Positions 1 to 8,198 of a stretch of DNA of 64,000 bases are shown in pieces. The DNA comes from Pseudomonadota bacterium. GTDB lineage: Bacteria > Pseudomonadota > Gammaproteobacteria > Ga0077536. The stretch spans positions 496,001 through 560,000 of the forward strand of contig JADJYF010000026.1 of the NCBI GenBank assembly GCA_016719885.1, read 5' to 3'. Each line of letters opens with the position of its first letter. Position 1 is the first letter of the stretch. The position numbers were made by a program, and so were the translations under genes. The notes under the pieces were generated by a model. The model did no database searches. It was not told the origin of the DNA and was given only the letters and a program-made list of their open reading frames with translations.

Positions 1-30
1 GATGGCCGGCAGTTTGAATACGATCCCCAT
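1..30 (-). CDS. Start of an unidentified gene downstream of ctaE (partial)
   Basis: On the minus strand an ATG at position 30 follows a purine-rich Shine-Dalgarno stretch (GGGGAGGGGAGAG, about 31-43). Ten codons (MGIVFKLPAI) remain before the window edge. In cox operons the position after ctaE is often taken by a small membrane protein or SURF1, but ten residues do not allow a choice. The strong ribosome site is the only real support. Confidence 0.35.
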   Translation of the reverse strand, partial: MGIVFKLPAI

Positions 31-70
31 CTCTCCCCTCCCCTTACGAGCGTCAGCGCCCGCCTTTCAT

Positions 71-934
71 TTACATGATGTACACGAAAATGAACAAGCC
101 CAGCCACACCACGTCGACGAAGTGCCAGTACCAGGCAACGGCCTCGAAGGCGAAGTGATTCTGAGGGGTGAAATGCCCTTTCAAGCTGCGCCCGAGCACC
201 GCTGCCAGCATGATGGAACCGACCGTCACGTGCAAACCGTGAAAGCCGGTCAGCATGAAGAAGGTCGACCCGTACACGCCCGACTTCAGGGTGAGATGCA
301 GATGGGTGTAAGCCTCCTGGTATTCCATCGCCTGCATCACCACGAAGATCAGACCGAGCGCGATGGTCAGCGCCAGGCCGCGGATCAGCAGGGCGCGGTT
401 CTCGGTCTTCAGTCCCCAGTGGGCCCAGGTGATGGTGGCGCCGCTGGTCAGCAGGATGACGGTATTGATGGCCGGCACGCCCCATGCCGACATCGGCGTG
501 AACTCGTCCTTCAAACCCGGCGCGGTGCGCGGCCATTCAGCGAAGAACTGGTTGTAGAGCAGCTCGTTGGTGCCCGCCAGGTAGCCATTGCCCGTCAACC
601 AGTCGGCGGCGACGTTGCGCAAGTAATAGAGCGAGGCAAAGAACGCCAGGAAGAAGAAGAATTCCGAGGCGATGAACCACACCATGCCCTGGCGAAACGA
701 ACTGTCGACGGCATCGTTGTACAAGCCCTCGGAGTTCTCTCGCACGATGTCGCCGAACCAGGCGAACATGAGGTAGGCGAACAAGGCCAACCCCAGGATC
801 ACGAACACCATGCCCGGCCACAGTCCATTGATGGTCAGCGCCGTACCGAGCAACAGGCTGAACAAGGCCAGCGTCATGAGGATCGGCCACGGGCTCGGCT
901 CAGGCAGGTAGTATTTCGAGACTTGCTCAGACAT
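71..934 (-). CDS. ctaE: Cytochrome c oxidase subunit III
   Basis: Heme-copper oxidase subunit III (CoxC/CtaE), an integral inner-membrane subunit of the aa3-type cytochrome c oxidase. The 287-residue protein has the usual seven hydrophobic segments and family hallmarks such as FRQGMVWFIASEFFFF near residue 85, and WHFVDVVWL close to the C terminus. It is the last cox gene in the order ctaC-ctaD-ctaG-ctaE. The ATG at 934 lies 7 nt after the ctaG stop, with GGGATGA upstream as a possible ribosome site. An in-frame TTG two codons earlier is less likely as the start. Confidence 0.96.
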   Translation of the reverse strand: MSEQVSKYYLPEPSPWPILMTLALFSLLLGTALTINGLWPGMVFVILGLALFAYLMFAWFGDIVRENSEGLYNDAVDSSFRQGMVWFIASEFFFFLAFFASLYYLRNVAADWLTGNGYLAGTNELLYNQFFAEWPRTAPGLKDEFTPMSAWGVPAINTVILLTSGATITWAHWGLKTENRALLIRGLALTIALGLIFVVMQAMEYQEAYTHLHLTLKSGVYGSTFFMLTGFHGLHVTVGSIMLAAVLGRSLKGHFTPQNHFAFEAVAWYWHFVDVVWLGLFIFVYIM

Positions 935-941
935 CGTCAAT

Positions 942-1535
942 TCATCCCTTGCTGTTGGAGGGCGCCGGCGCCGGCCCGTGTTCGGGATCCGCCGCGTGGC
1001 GCAGGAAGGTGTAGGAAAGCGTCAGCGCGTCGATGTCGTCCGGCAGTTTGGGCGACACCATGAAACGCACCACCAACTCCTTGCTCTCGCCCGGCGCGAC
1101 CGCTTGATCCTGGAAACAGAAACACTCGGTCTTGGTAAAGTGGGCAGAGGCCTGCCACGGCAGCACCGTGGCGATGGCGCGTCCGACGATGGTCTGGTTG
1201 GAGCGATTGCGCACGTGGAACGTCATTTCCTGCATCTGGCCCGGATGCAGGGCCAGGCGCGGCTGGTCGACGCTGAATTCCCACGGCAGGTCGGCCGGCA
1301 CGTTGGTATCGAAACGCACTGTCACCTGCCGCGCCTGCGGCGCTTCGGTGCCCGACACGGTGCGAGCCACGTCGGCCGACGCGCTCTGGATACCGACCGC
1401 GTCGCACAACAACGAGTACAGCGGCGCAAGCGCGAAGCCGAAGCCGAACATCAGCGCCGCCAAGCCGCCCAGCCACAGCGCGGTGCGGCTTCCGCGCGGC
1501 TTGGGGGTCGCGCGGCTGGTGTCGTCGGTGACCAT
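942..1535 (-). CDS. ctaG: Cytochrome c oxidase assembly protein CtaG/Cox11
   Basis: Copper chaperone that delivers CuB to subunit I during oxidase assembly. The 197-residue protein has one N-terminal membrane anchor (about residues 20-42) and a periplasmic immunoglobulin-like domain. The copper-binding CFCF motif is present in the segment TECFCFQDQAVAPGESKE. It sits between ctaD and ctaE, the common place for it in proteobacterial cox operons, and ends 7 nt before the ctaE start. No clear Shine-Dalgarno precedes its ATG, so it may depend on translation of ctaD, which stops 13 nt upstream. Confidence 0.95.
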   Translation of the reverse strand: MVTDDTSRATPKPRGSRTALWLGGLAALMFGFGFALAPLYSLLCDAVGIQSASADVARTVSGTEAPQARQVTVRFDTNVPADLPWEFSVDQPRLALHPGQMQEMTFHVRNRSNQTIVGRAIATVLPWQASAHFTKTECFCFQDQAVAPGESKELVVRFMVSPKLPDDIDALTLSYTFLRHAADPEHGPAPAPSNSKG

Positions 1536-1548
1536 GAACGGCGCGGCC

Positions 1549-3144
1549 TTATTTCACCACCGGCGGTTCGGTGAAGCTGTGGAAAGGCGGCGGCGAAGGC
1601 AAGGTCCACTCGAGACCATTGGACGCTTCCCACACGCCGTCGCTCGCCTTCTCACCGCCGCGTATGCACTTGATGATGATGATGGGCAGCAGGATCTGGC
1701 TGATTCCGAAGATGAACGCGCCAAGGCTCGACATCTTGTTGAACTCGGTGAACACCAGGTTGTAGTCGACGATACGGCGCGGCATGCCCGCCAGCCCCAG
1801 GAAATGCTGGGGGAAGAACGTCAGGTTGAAGCCCACCATGGTCAGCCAGAAGAACAGCTTGGCGAGCTTCTCGTCGTACATGTGACCGGTCCATTTCGGC
1901 AACCAGAAGAAGGTGCCGGCATACAGGCCGAACAAGGCGCCCGGAATCAAGGCATAGTGGAAGTGCGCGACCACGAAATAGCTGTCGTGGTACTGGATGT
2001 CACCCGGGATCACGGCCAGCATCACGCCGGTCATGCCGGCGAACGTGAACAGCACGATGATCGCGATCGAGAACAGCATGGGCGTCTCGAAGGTCATCGC
2101 CCCACGCCACATGGTGGCGATGAAATTCACGATCATGAGGCCCACCGGTATCGAGATCAGGATGGTGCCGATCATGAAATAGGTGACGGCCGCCAGCGAC
2201 ATGCCGATGGTGTACTGGTGATGCGCCCACACCAGCATGCCGATAGCGCCCACCGACACCATGGCGCCGACCATCGAGGTGTAGCCGAACAGCGGCTTGC
2301 GCGCGAAGGTCGGGATGATGTGCGCGACGATGCCCATCGACGGCAGCAGCAGCACGTACACCTCGGGATGGCCGAAGAACCAGAACAGGTGCTGGAACAG
2401 CACCGGGTCGCCGCCGCCGGCGGCATTGAAGAAGCTGGTGCCGAAGTGGCGGTCGAACAGCAGCATGGTCACGCCGCTGGCGAGCGCCGGCATGATGAGA
2501 ATGAGCAGGAACGCCGTCACCATCCACGCCCAGCAGAAGATCGGCATCTTCATCAAGGTCATGCCCGGCGCGCGGGTGTTGAACAGGGTCACGATGATGT
2601 TGATGGAGGCGAGAATCGAAGACACGCCGAGCAGGTGCACGGTGAAGATCAGAAGGTCCATCGACATGCCGACCTGCAGCGACAATGGCGGATAGAGCGT
2701 CCAGCCGGTATTGACCGGCGTACCGCCGCCCGGCAGGAATGGCACCACCACCGACATGATCAGCATGATTCCGCCCGCCACCAGGATCCAGAAGCTCAAG
2801 TTGTTCATGCGCGGCAAGGCCATGTCAGGCGCACCGATCATGAGAGGAATCATCCAGTTCGCCATGCCCGCCGCGGCCGGCATGACCGCGCCGAACACCA
2901 TGATCAAGGCGTGATTGGTGACCAAGTTGTTGTACAGATCGGGCTGCAGGAACTGGATGCCCGGCATGAACAGCTCGGCGCGGATCAGCATTGCCATGAG
3001 TCCACCGCTGAACAGCATGACGCAGGCGAAAATCATGTAGAGCGTGCCGATGTCCTTGTGATTGGTACTCAGCAGCCAGCGCCGCCAGCCATGGGGCAGC
3101 GCATGGTGGTCATCGTGATGGTCGAGGGAAATGGCGGTGGACAT
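1549..3144 (-). CDS. ctaD: Cytochrome c oxidase subunit I
   Basis: Catalytic subunit of the aa3-type oxidase, 531 residues, about 12 membrane helices. Low-spin heme ligands are His78 and His396, the heme a3 ligand is His394, and CuB ligands are His259 (in GHPEVY, with the cross-linking Tyr263), His308 and His309. The D-channel entry Asp107 and the following RMNN are present. The helix-VIII motif normally written P-T-G-I-K reads PVGLM (333-337), so the usual K-channel Thr and Lys are Val334 and Met337 (see findings). AGGAGGAATAG is a strong ribosome site ahead of the ATG. Confidence 0.96.
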   Translation of the reverse strand: MSTAISLDHHDDHHALPHGWRRWLLSTNHKDIGTLYMIFACVMLFSGGLMAMLIRAELFMPGIQFLQPDLYNNLVTNHALIMVFGAVMPAAAGMANWMIPLMIGAPDMALPRMNNLSFWILVAGGIMLIMSVVVPFLPGGGTPVNTGWTLYPPLSLQVGMSMDLLIFTVHLLGVSSILASINIIVTLFNTRAPGMTLMKMPIFCWAWMVTAFLLILIMPALASGVTMLLFDRHFGTSFFNAAGGGDPVLFQHLFWFFGHPEVYVLLLPSMGIVAHIIPTFARKPLFGYTSMVGAMVSVGAIGMLVWAHHQYTIGMSLAAVTYFMIGTILISIPVGLMIVNFIATMWRGAMTFETPMLFSIAIIVLFTFAGMTGVMLAVIPGDIQYHDSYFVVAHFHYALIPGALFGLYAGTFFWLPKWTGHMYDEKLAKLFFWLTMVGFNLTFFPQHFLGLAGMPRRIVDYNLVFTEFNKMSSLGAFIFGISQILLPIIIIKCIRGGEKASDGVWEASNGLEWTLPSPPPFHSFTEPPVVK

Positions 3145-3176
3145 GCGGTTCTATTCCTCCTGATCTCTTGGTTCGA

Positions 3177-4400
3177 TCAATGCGCCGCGGCGCTGGCCTG
3201 CGCGGCGCGCGCCTTTTCCACGTCGGCGGGCTGCACCACGTCACCAGTGTCATTGCCCCACGCGTTGCGTTCGTAGGTGGTGATGGCGGCGACGTCGAGA
3301 TTGTTGAGCTGGCCCCAAGGCTGCATGGCGGTCCCGGCGATGCCATGCAGGATGATGTCCAGGTGGCTGGCAACCGTCCCCATCACCACCTTGCCGTCCT
3401 TGAGGAAGCCGCGTTCCTCGAGAGGCTTGGTCAAGGCCGGCGCAGCCGGGAACGGCAGCCCCGCCACGATCGGCGGGAAGGCCGGTGGCAGCCCCTTGCC
3501 GTCGAGCTGATGGCAGGCTGCGCAGTTCTTGTTGTAGGCGTTGCGGCCGCGCTCCATGAGGTCGTCCTTGCTCCACACCTTGTCGGCGCTGGCCTCGGCG
3601 GCCGCGGCCTCGGCCACCTTATGCTGTTCCGCCAGCCAGGTATTGAAGCGATCGTTGCTCACCGCCTCGACCACGATGGGCATGCGCGCATGCCAGGTGC
3701 CGCATAGTTCCGCGCATTGGCCGCGGAACACGCCTTCGCGATCGATGGTCGCCCAGGTCTCGGTCACATAACCGGCAATCGCATCCTTCTTCATGCCGAG
3801 CTCCGGCACCCAGAATGCGTGATTGACGTCGGCCGAGGTATGCAGGAAGCGGATCTTGGTGTTGGTCGGCAGCACCAGGCGGTTGTCGACATCGCGCAGG
3901 TAGAGGTCGCCGGCCTTCTCCGGCGGCAGCGCGCGGCTTTCCACCGTGAGTTTCTGGTCGAGGTATTCGAATTCCCACCACCACTGGTGGCCGACCACCT
4001 TGATTTCCAGCATGTCCTTGTCTTTCGGCACCAGCCACAGCGAATGCAGGACTTTCTCGGCGCTGCCGGCAATCGACAGGTCCACGCCCAGCACCAGCAC
4101 CGGCACCATCACCCACGCCCAGCGACCGAAAGTGCCGAGGTGGAATTTCTGATCCGGCACCGCGCCGCGGCTCTTGCGATGCACGAACAGCGAGTAGCAG
4201 ATAACGGCGTAAACGATGAGCAGCAGCACGAACGTGATGCGCATCGTGAGCATGTGGATATCGTAGATATCGCGGGCACCGGCACTGGCCGGTTCCGGAA
4301 AGTTGTAGCGCATCTCGGCGAAGGCGGATGATGAGAGCCCGCCTGCCAGCAATCCCGCGCAGGCGCGCCCGATATGACGCAACCGTCCCCCTAGACGCAT
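3177..4400 (-). CDS. ctaC: Cytochrome c oxidase subunit II with fused cytochrome c domain
   Basis: Subunit II accepts electrons at the CuA centre and passes them to subunit I. The protein (about 407 residues from the ATG at 4400) has a signal peptide ending near SSSAFA, two membrane helices, and a cupredoxin domain with the CuA motif GQCAELCGTWHARM. A C-terminal cytochrome c domain follows (heme motif CAACH), as in caa3-type subunits. Several in-frame ATGs lie upstream (4421, 4406). I chose 4400 because GGGGGA lies 6 nt before it and the signal peptide then has normal length. First gene of the cox operon. Confidence 0.93.
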   Translation of the reverse strand: MRLGGRLRHIGRACAGLLAGGLSSSAFAEMRYNFPEPASAGARDIYDIHMLTMRITFVLLLIVYAVICYSLFVHRKSRGAVPDQKFHLGTFGRWAWVMVPVLVLGVDLSIAGSAEKVLHSLWLVPKDKDMLEIKVVGHQWWWEFEYLDQKLTVESRALPPEKAGDLYLRDVDNRLVLPTNTKIRFLHTSADVNHAFWVPELGMKKDAIAGYVTETWATIDREGVFRGQCAELCGTWHARMPIVVEAVSNDRFNTWLAEQHKVAEAAAAEASADKVWSKDDLMERGRNAYNKNCAACHQLDGKGLPPAFPPIVAGLPFPAAPALTKPLEERGFLKDGKVVMGTVASHLDIILHGIAGTAMQPWGQLNNLDVAAITTYERNAWGNDTGDVVQPADVEKARAAQASAAAH

Positions 4401-4537
4401 CCTCATTCCCCCAATGCTCATTCTGGATACAGGCACGAGCGCACGTGCGCCAGGCAAGCGACCCCATCGCCTGCCTGCGGCCGTATGTCGCACCGCTCGC
4501 GTGGGACGGAAAGTAAGTAATCGGGATTGCGCAAAGC

Positions 4538-4551
4538 CTGATCTGGATCAA
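4538..4551 (-). promoter_or_regulatory. FNR/ANR-like box upstream of the cox operon
   Basis: Read on the minus strand the site is TTGATCCAGATCAG. It matches the FNR/ANR consensus TTGAT-N4-ATCAA at every defined base but the last. It lies about 140 nt upstream of the ctaC start and about 115 nt upstream of the divergent gene at 4668, so it could act on either. Oxygen-responsive control of a terminal oxidase would make sense, but no promoter elements could be assigned with confidence. Confidence 0.45.
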
Positions 4552-4667
4552 GCAAGCAGGTCATCCGAATAAAGGACGATCCATCGGCGGCCGCTAACGG
4601 CCGCTCGGCGGGCGACCTCGCGCGCAGCGCCGCGGCACGTCGCGGCCTCATCTATGGAGTTGGAGTC

Positions 4668-5093
4668 TTGGATCTACGCACGGCGGGATTGGTGGGCAGC
4701 GCATTGCTGCTGGTGGCGATGACCTGGATGACGCTGTCCATCATGCGTCAAGCCGATTCGAGCGTGACCGCGCGCATCCGTGCCCGCCTGCGTGAACGCC
4801 TCGGCGCACTGCGCCTGGCACGCATGCTGAAGCGTCAGGGCATCGCCGACGAGACCTTCATCGCCAACGCCGCGCCCGACGCGGTGAAAGCCCAGCTATC
4901 GGCCTGCGAGAGCTGTGTCGCGGTCGTGCAATGCGACAACGCGCTGGCCAGTGAGCTGCCGCTCAAGGACATTTCCTTCTGTGCCAATGCCGCGGCGCTG
5001 GAAGCCCTCACCCATCACGGCGACACCGCCGCCGCCAACGACGAAGACACCCCGTCGCCCTGCGCGCGCGTCGGGTGCGGCCGCGCCGGTTGA
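4668..5093 (+). CDS. Small membrane-anchored protein with Cys motif, DUF6455-like
   Basis: A 141-residue protein with one N-terminal membrane helix (residues 7-26), a basic linker, and a C-terminal region with a Cys pattern: ACESCVAVVQC, then FCANAAALEAL. The spacing recalls the small DUF6455 proteins of proteobacteria; that assignment is from memory. The function is unknown; the cysteines could bind a metal. Translation starts at TTG (4668), preceded by GGAGTTGGAG. The gene is divergent from the cox operon, and its C-terminal tail is low-complexity and probably disordered. Confidence 0.6.
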   Translation: MDLRTAGLVGSALLLVAMTWMTLSIMRQADSSVTARIRARLRERLGALRLARMLKRQGIADETFIANAAPDAVKAQLSACESCVAVVQCDNALASELPLKDISFCANAAALEALTHHGDTAAANDEDTPSPCARVGCGRAG

Positions 5094-5109
5094 GCGTCGC
5101 CGCGCGGCC

Positions 5110-6387
5110 TCAAGGGTAGAGTCCGCGCAGTTCCATCGCATCGAGGATGCGCGTACAGCCGACGATGAAGGTGGCAGTACGCAGGCTCACGCCCCGCTCC
5201 CCCGCCAACTGCCAGATGGCAACAAAGGCATCTCGAATGATGCGGTCCAGGCGTTCGTTGACCTCGGCCTCGGTCCAGAAATAGCTGGCGAAATCCTGCA
5301 CCCACTCGAAGTAGCTCACGATCACGCCTCCGGCGTTGGCGATCACGTCCGGCACCACCAGCACGCCACGCTCGGCGAGGATGTCGTCGGCTTGCGGCGT
5401 GGTCGGGCCGTTGGCGCCTTCGACCACGATGCGCGCACGTACACGCTCCGCGATGGCGGCGGTGATCTGGCCTTCGAGGGCGGCCGGCACCAGGTACTCG
5501 GTTTCCAGCGCCCAGAATTCTTCGGTGGAGATATCACTGGCGCCGGCGAAGCCGTTCACGCCGCCGCGTTCGGCCGCGTGGCGCGCGAGCAAGGTCGGGT
5601 CGATGCCGCGCTCGTCATGAACCTGCCCGCTGTGATCCTGCACCGCGATCACGCGCGCGCCGGCGCGGTGAAAACAGCGGGCCGCGGCGGCGCCGACATT
5701 GCCGAAGCCTTGCAACACCACCCGCGCGCCGTCGAGTTCCACGCCGGCGCGACGCCCCGCCTCCGCCGCCACCACGAACACGCCGCGCCCGGTCGCGTCG
5801 CGGCGCCCGAAACTGCCGCCGATGGCGAGCGGCTTGCCGGTCACGATGCCGGTGGTGGTGCGGCCCTGGTTCATGGAATAGGTGTCCATCATCCACGCCA
5901 TGATCTGTTCGTTGGTGTTGACGTCGGGCGCGGGGATGTCCTTGTCCGGGCCGATGATGAGATTGAGTTCACTGGCATAGCGCCGCGTGAGGCGCTCGAG
6001 TTCGGACGCCGACAAGACGCGCGGATCGACCCGCACCCCGCCCTTGGCGCCACCGTAGGGCAGGTTGACCGCCGCGTTCTTGACCGACATCCAACCCGCC
6101 AGCGCCATCACCTCCGGCAAGGACACCTGCGGGTGATAGCGGATGCCGCCCTTGCCCGGACCGCGTGCCAGGCTGTGCTGCACGCGGTAGCCCTCGAAGT
6201 GCGCGAAGCTGCCGTCATCCATGCGCACCGGCACGTCGACGATCAGGATGCGCTTGGGCTGCTTGAGCGATTCCACCCAGCGCGCCAGCGTGCCGAGATG
6301 GGGCGTGGCGCGGTCCAATTGCTCGACGAAGGTTCGCCACGGCGCCAGGTCGCCGGCGCCGAGATAGGAAGGAAGCGACATGGTCAT
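5110..6387 (-). CDS. gdhA: Glu/Leu/Phe/Val dehydrogenase family (glutamate dehydrogenase)
   Basis: Oxidative deamination or reductive amination of an amino acid, most likely glutamate to 2-oxoglutarate with NAD(P). The 425-residue protein has the catalytic-lysine motif LPYGGAKGGVRVDP, the preceding GGIRYHP, the PAPDVNTNEQIMAW segment and a Rossmann motif around GFGNVGAAAARC. The length is usual for the hexameric short form. The start at 6387 has AGGTAG about 8 nt upstream; the reading frame is open further 5' but that part is not family-like. Divergent from the phosphatase gene at 6485. Substrate and cofactor preference are not certain from sequence. Confidence 0.9.
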   Translation of the reverse strand: MTMSLPSYLGAGDLAPWRTFVEQLDRATPHLGTLARWVESLKQPKRILIVDVPVRMDDGSFAHFEGYRVQHSLARGPGKGGIRYHPQVSLPEVMALAGWMSVKNAAVNLPYGGAKGGVRVDPRVLSASELERLTRRYASELNLIIGPDKDIPAPDVNTNEQIMAWMMDTYSMNQGRTTTGIVTGKPLAIGGSFGRRDATGRGVFVVAAEAGRRAGVELDGARVVLQGFGNVGAAAARCFHRAGARVIAVQDHSGQVHDERGIDPTLLARHAAERGGVNGFAGASDISTEEFWALETEYLVPAALEGQITAAIAERVRARIVVEGANGPTTPQADDILAERGVLVVPDVIANAGGVIVSYFEWVQDFASYFWTEAEVNERLDRIIRDAFVAIWQLAGERGVSLRTATFIVGCTRILDAMELRGLYP

Positions 6388-6484
6388 GGCATGACTACCT
6401 GCATGGGGGTGTGAGTATCGCGATCGCGCCGCGTGGCTTTCGACGCTGCCGTCCGACCGACACGAATGACGATACAATCGCGGC

Positions 6485-7241
6485 ATGGACATCGATCATC
6501 GACAACGCATCCTACGCTTCGATGGCGCGCGCAACGTGCGCGACCTCGGCGGCCTGCCCACCGTGCACGGCACCAACACCCGCCATGGTGTCATCATTCC
6601 GCGCCGATGGTCTGTCGCGCCTGACGGACGACGATCTCGCCCGCCTCGCCGCCTTGCGCCTGCGCACGATTGTCGATCTGCGCTTCGAGGAAGAACGCCA
6701 GCGCGCGCCGGATCGTGTGCCATCCGACCAGCCGCCGGGCTTCTTTCTGCGCGGTTTCTATCCCAACGGCACCGAAGACCTGTTCCACGCCATCAATGTG
6801 CGCGGCGTCGGCCCGGACGAAGCAGCGGCGATGATGTGCGCCAATTACGCGCGCATGCCTTTCGATCACGCGGCCGAATTCCGCGACGTCATGCATCACA
6901 TCATCGCCGACGGCACCGCCCCGCACCTCGTGCACTGCGCGAGCGGCAAGGACCGCACCGGCCTGCTGGTGGCATTCGTGCTGCTGGCGGTGGGCGTGCC
7001 GCTCGCCGTGGTGTTCGAGGATTACCACCTGAGCAATGGCGACTGGCAACCGCTGGACATGTTCGCGCCGGCGGCGCGCCAGGACACCATCGCCGCGGTG
7101 ATGGCCGCGCCGCGCGAATACCTGCAGTCGGGGCTCGATGCGATCGCGGAACGCTGTGGCGACATGGATACCTATCTCGAACAGTGGTTGGGGTTCGGGA
7201 CGCGGGAAAAAGATGCCCTGGCGCGCTTGATGCTGGAGTAA
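6485..7241 (+). pseudogene. Tyrosine phosphatase family protein, interrupted by a +1 frameshift
   Basis: The reading frame from the ATG at 6485 encodes the family-typical N terminus (FDGARNVRDLGGLPT), then leaves register near 6596. The remaining domain, including the active-site P-loop HCASGKDRTG (Cys nucleophile, Arg six residues later), is in the next frame and ends at TAA 7241. Removing one base at about 6596 gives a continuous ~251-residue protein reading GVIFRADGLSRLTD across the junction, as expected for this family (Y_phosphatase3-like). It is either a recent inactivation or a sequence error. A TACAAT hexamer at 6473-6478 lies 6 nt before the ATG, so a leaderless transcript is possible. 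Confidence 0.8.
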
Positions 7242-7247
7242 GGACTT

Positions 7248-7320
7248 GTGGGTCGGACTTCAGTCTGACATTCAGTCGCCAAGCCAAGAATTCGAATTGT
7301 CAGACTGAAGTCTGACCCAC
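7248..7320. repeat. Inverted pair of REP-like palindromes, family B
   Basis: Two 22-nt arms (7248-7269 and 7299-7320 on the opposite strand) are separated by 29 nt. Each has a GTGG head, a 7-nt stem GTCAGAC, a TTCA loop and the complementary stem; the left arm has one stem mismatch and the right arm is perfect. Heads point outward, as in REPIN elements. It lies directly after the phosphatase stop codon and before the cnoX 3' end, so it sits between convergent genes. Confidence 0.88.
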
Positions 7321-7348
7321 AAAGCATGGCTTCACGAGCTGGAGTCGT

Positions 7349-8173
7349 TCAGTTCAAGCTACGCGCCATGCGCGTGCGCCAGCCCTTGACCCGCTCGTCG
7401 GCGCCCAGCACGTTGAATATGTCGACCAGGGTCTTGCGCACCGCGCCGTCCCGCCACGCGCGCTGACGTGGCAGCATGGCCAGCAGGTCCTCGACCGCGA
7501 GTTCGAAGTCCCCGCCGACCGCGGCGCGCACAGCGGCGCGATAGCGCGTCGCGACTTCGTCATCGCCGAGATCGCCGTCGGCGGCGTCGGCCAGGGCGAG
7601 GCGTGCGTTCAATGGCTCGATATCCTTGCCGACCTGCAGATTGGGCGGCAGCACGGCGAGCAGGGCGCGCGTGTCATCGACACGGCCGAGGCCAAGGTAG
7701 AGTTCGGCCAACGCGAAGTGCACGCGGTAGTCCGCGGCATCGATGGCGTGGGCGCGTTCGAGTTCGGCGATCGCCGTCTCGACATCGCCCGCCGACAAGG
7801 CCGTGTGGGCGGCGGCGACGGCATCGTCGCTGGCGCGCGCCAGGTGCGGCCTGACCAGGCGTTCCAGCGCCGCCAGCGGCTGCGCGCCGACCGCCTGGCC
7901 GACCACCTCACCGTGACGAAACACCATCAGCGTCGGCAGGCTGCGGATGCTGTAACGGGCGGCAAGCTCCTGCTCGGCATCGGTGTCGACCTTGACCACC
8001 GCCAACGCGCCATCCAGGCGCGTCACCAGTTCTTCCAGCACCGGCGCCAGCTGTCGACAGGGCGCACACCAGTTCGCCCAGAAATCCACCAGCACCGCCT
8101 GTTGTCGGGACCGCGCCAACACCGCCGCCTCGAAGTCGGCGGCGCCGGCATGGCTGATCAGCTCGCTGCTCAC
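7349..8173 (-). CDS. cnoX: Thioredoxin-fold co-chaperone with TPR domain (CnoX/YbbN-like)
   Basis: The 274-residue cytosolic protein has an N-terminal thioredoxin domain with the redox motif WCAPC and the cis-Pro region SLPTLMVF. An all-helical tetratricopeptide-like C-terminal region follows. This two-domain layout is that of CnoX (YbbN), which protects folding substrates from oxidation and hands them to chaperones. E. coli CnoX lacks the CxxC pair; this one keeps it and may be an active oxidoreductase. The start is GTG at 8173, preceded by GGAGGGAAGGGC; the open frame extends further upstream but only over the end of the neighbouring gene. Confidence 0.88.
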   Translation of the reverse strand: MSSELISHAGAADFEAAVLARSRQQAVLVDFWANWCAPCRQLAPVLEELVTRLDGALAVVKVDTDAEQELAARYSIRSLPTLMVFRHGEVVGQAVGAQPLAALERLVRPHLARASDDAVAAAHTALSAGDVETAIAELERAHAIDAADYRVHFALAELYLGLGRVDDTRALLAVLPPNLQVGKDIEPLNARLALADAADGDLGDDEVATRYRAAVRAAVGGDFELAVEDLLAMLPRQRAWRDGAVRKTLVDIFNVLGADERVKGWRTRMARSLN

Positions 8174-8198
8174 GCCCTTCCCTCCTCGCCGTGGCGAC

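Noticed and set aside
1132..3276. Long plus-strand open frame (714 codons) across the cox genes
   Set aside because: Antisense to ctaD and ctaC; product is His/Arg/Gln-rich without domain. A by-product of high GC and codon bias.
4587..4604. Hairpin (7-bp GC stem, CTAA loop) upstream of the gene at 4668
   Set aside because: No U tract, not near a gene end; likely chance in GC-rich DNA.
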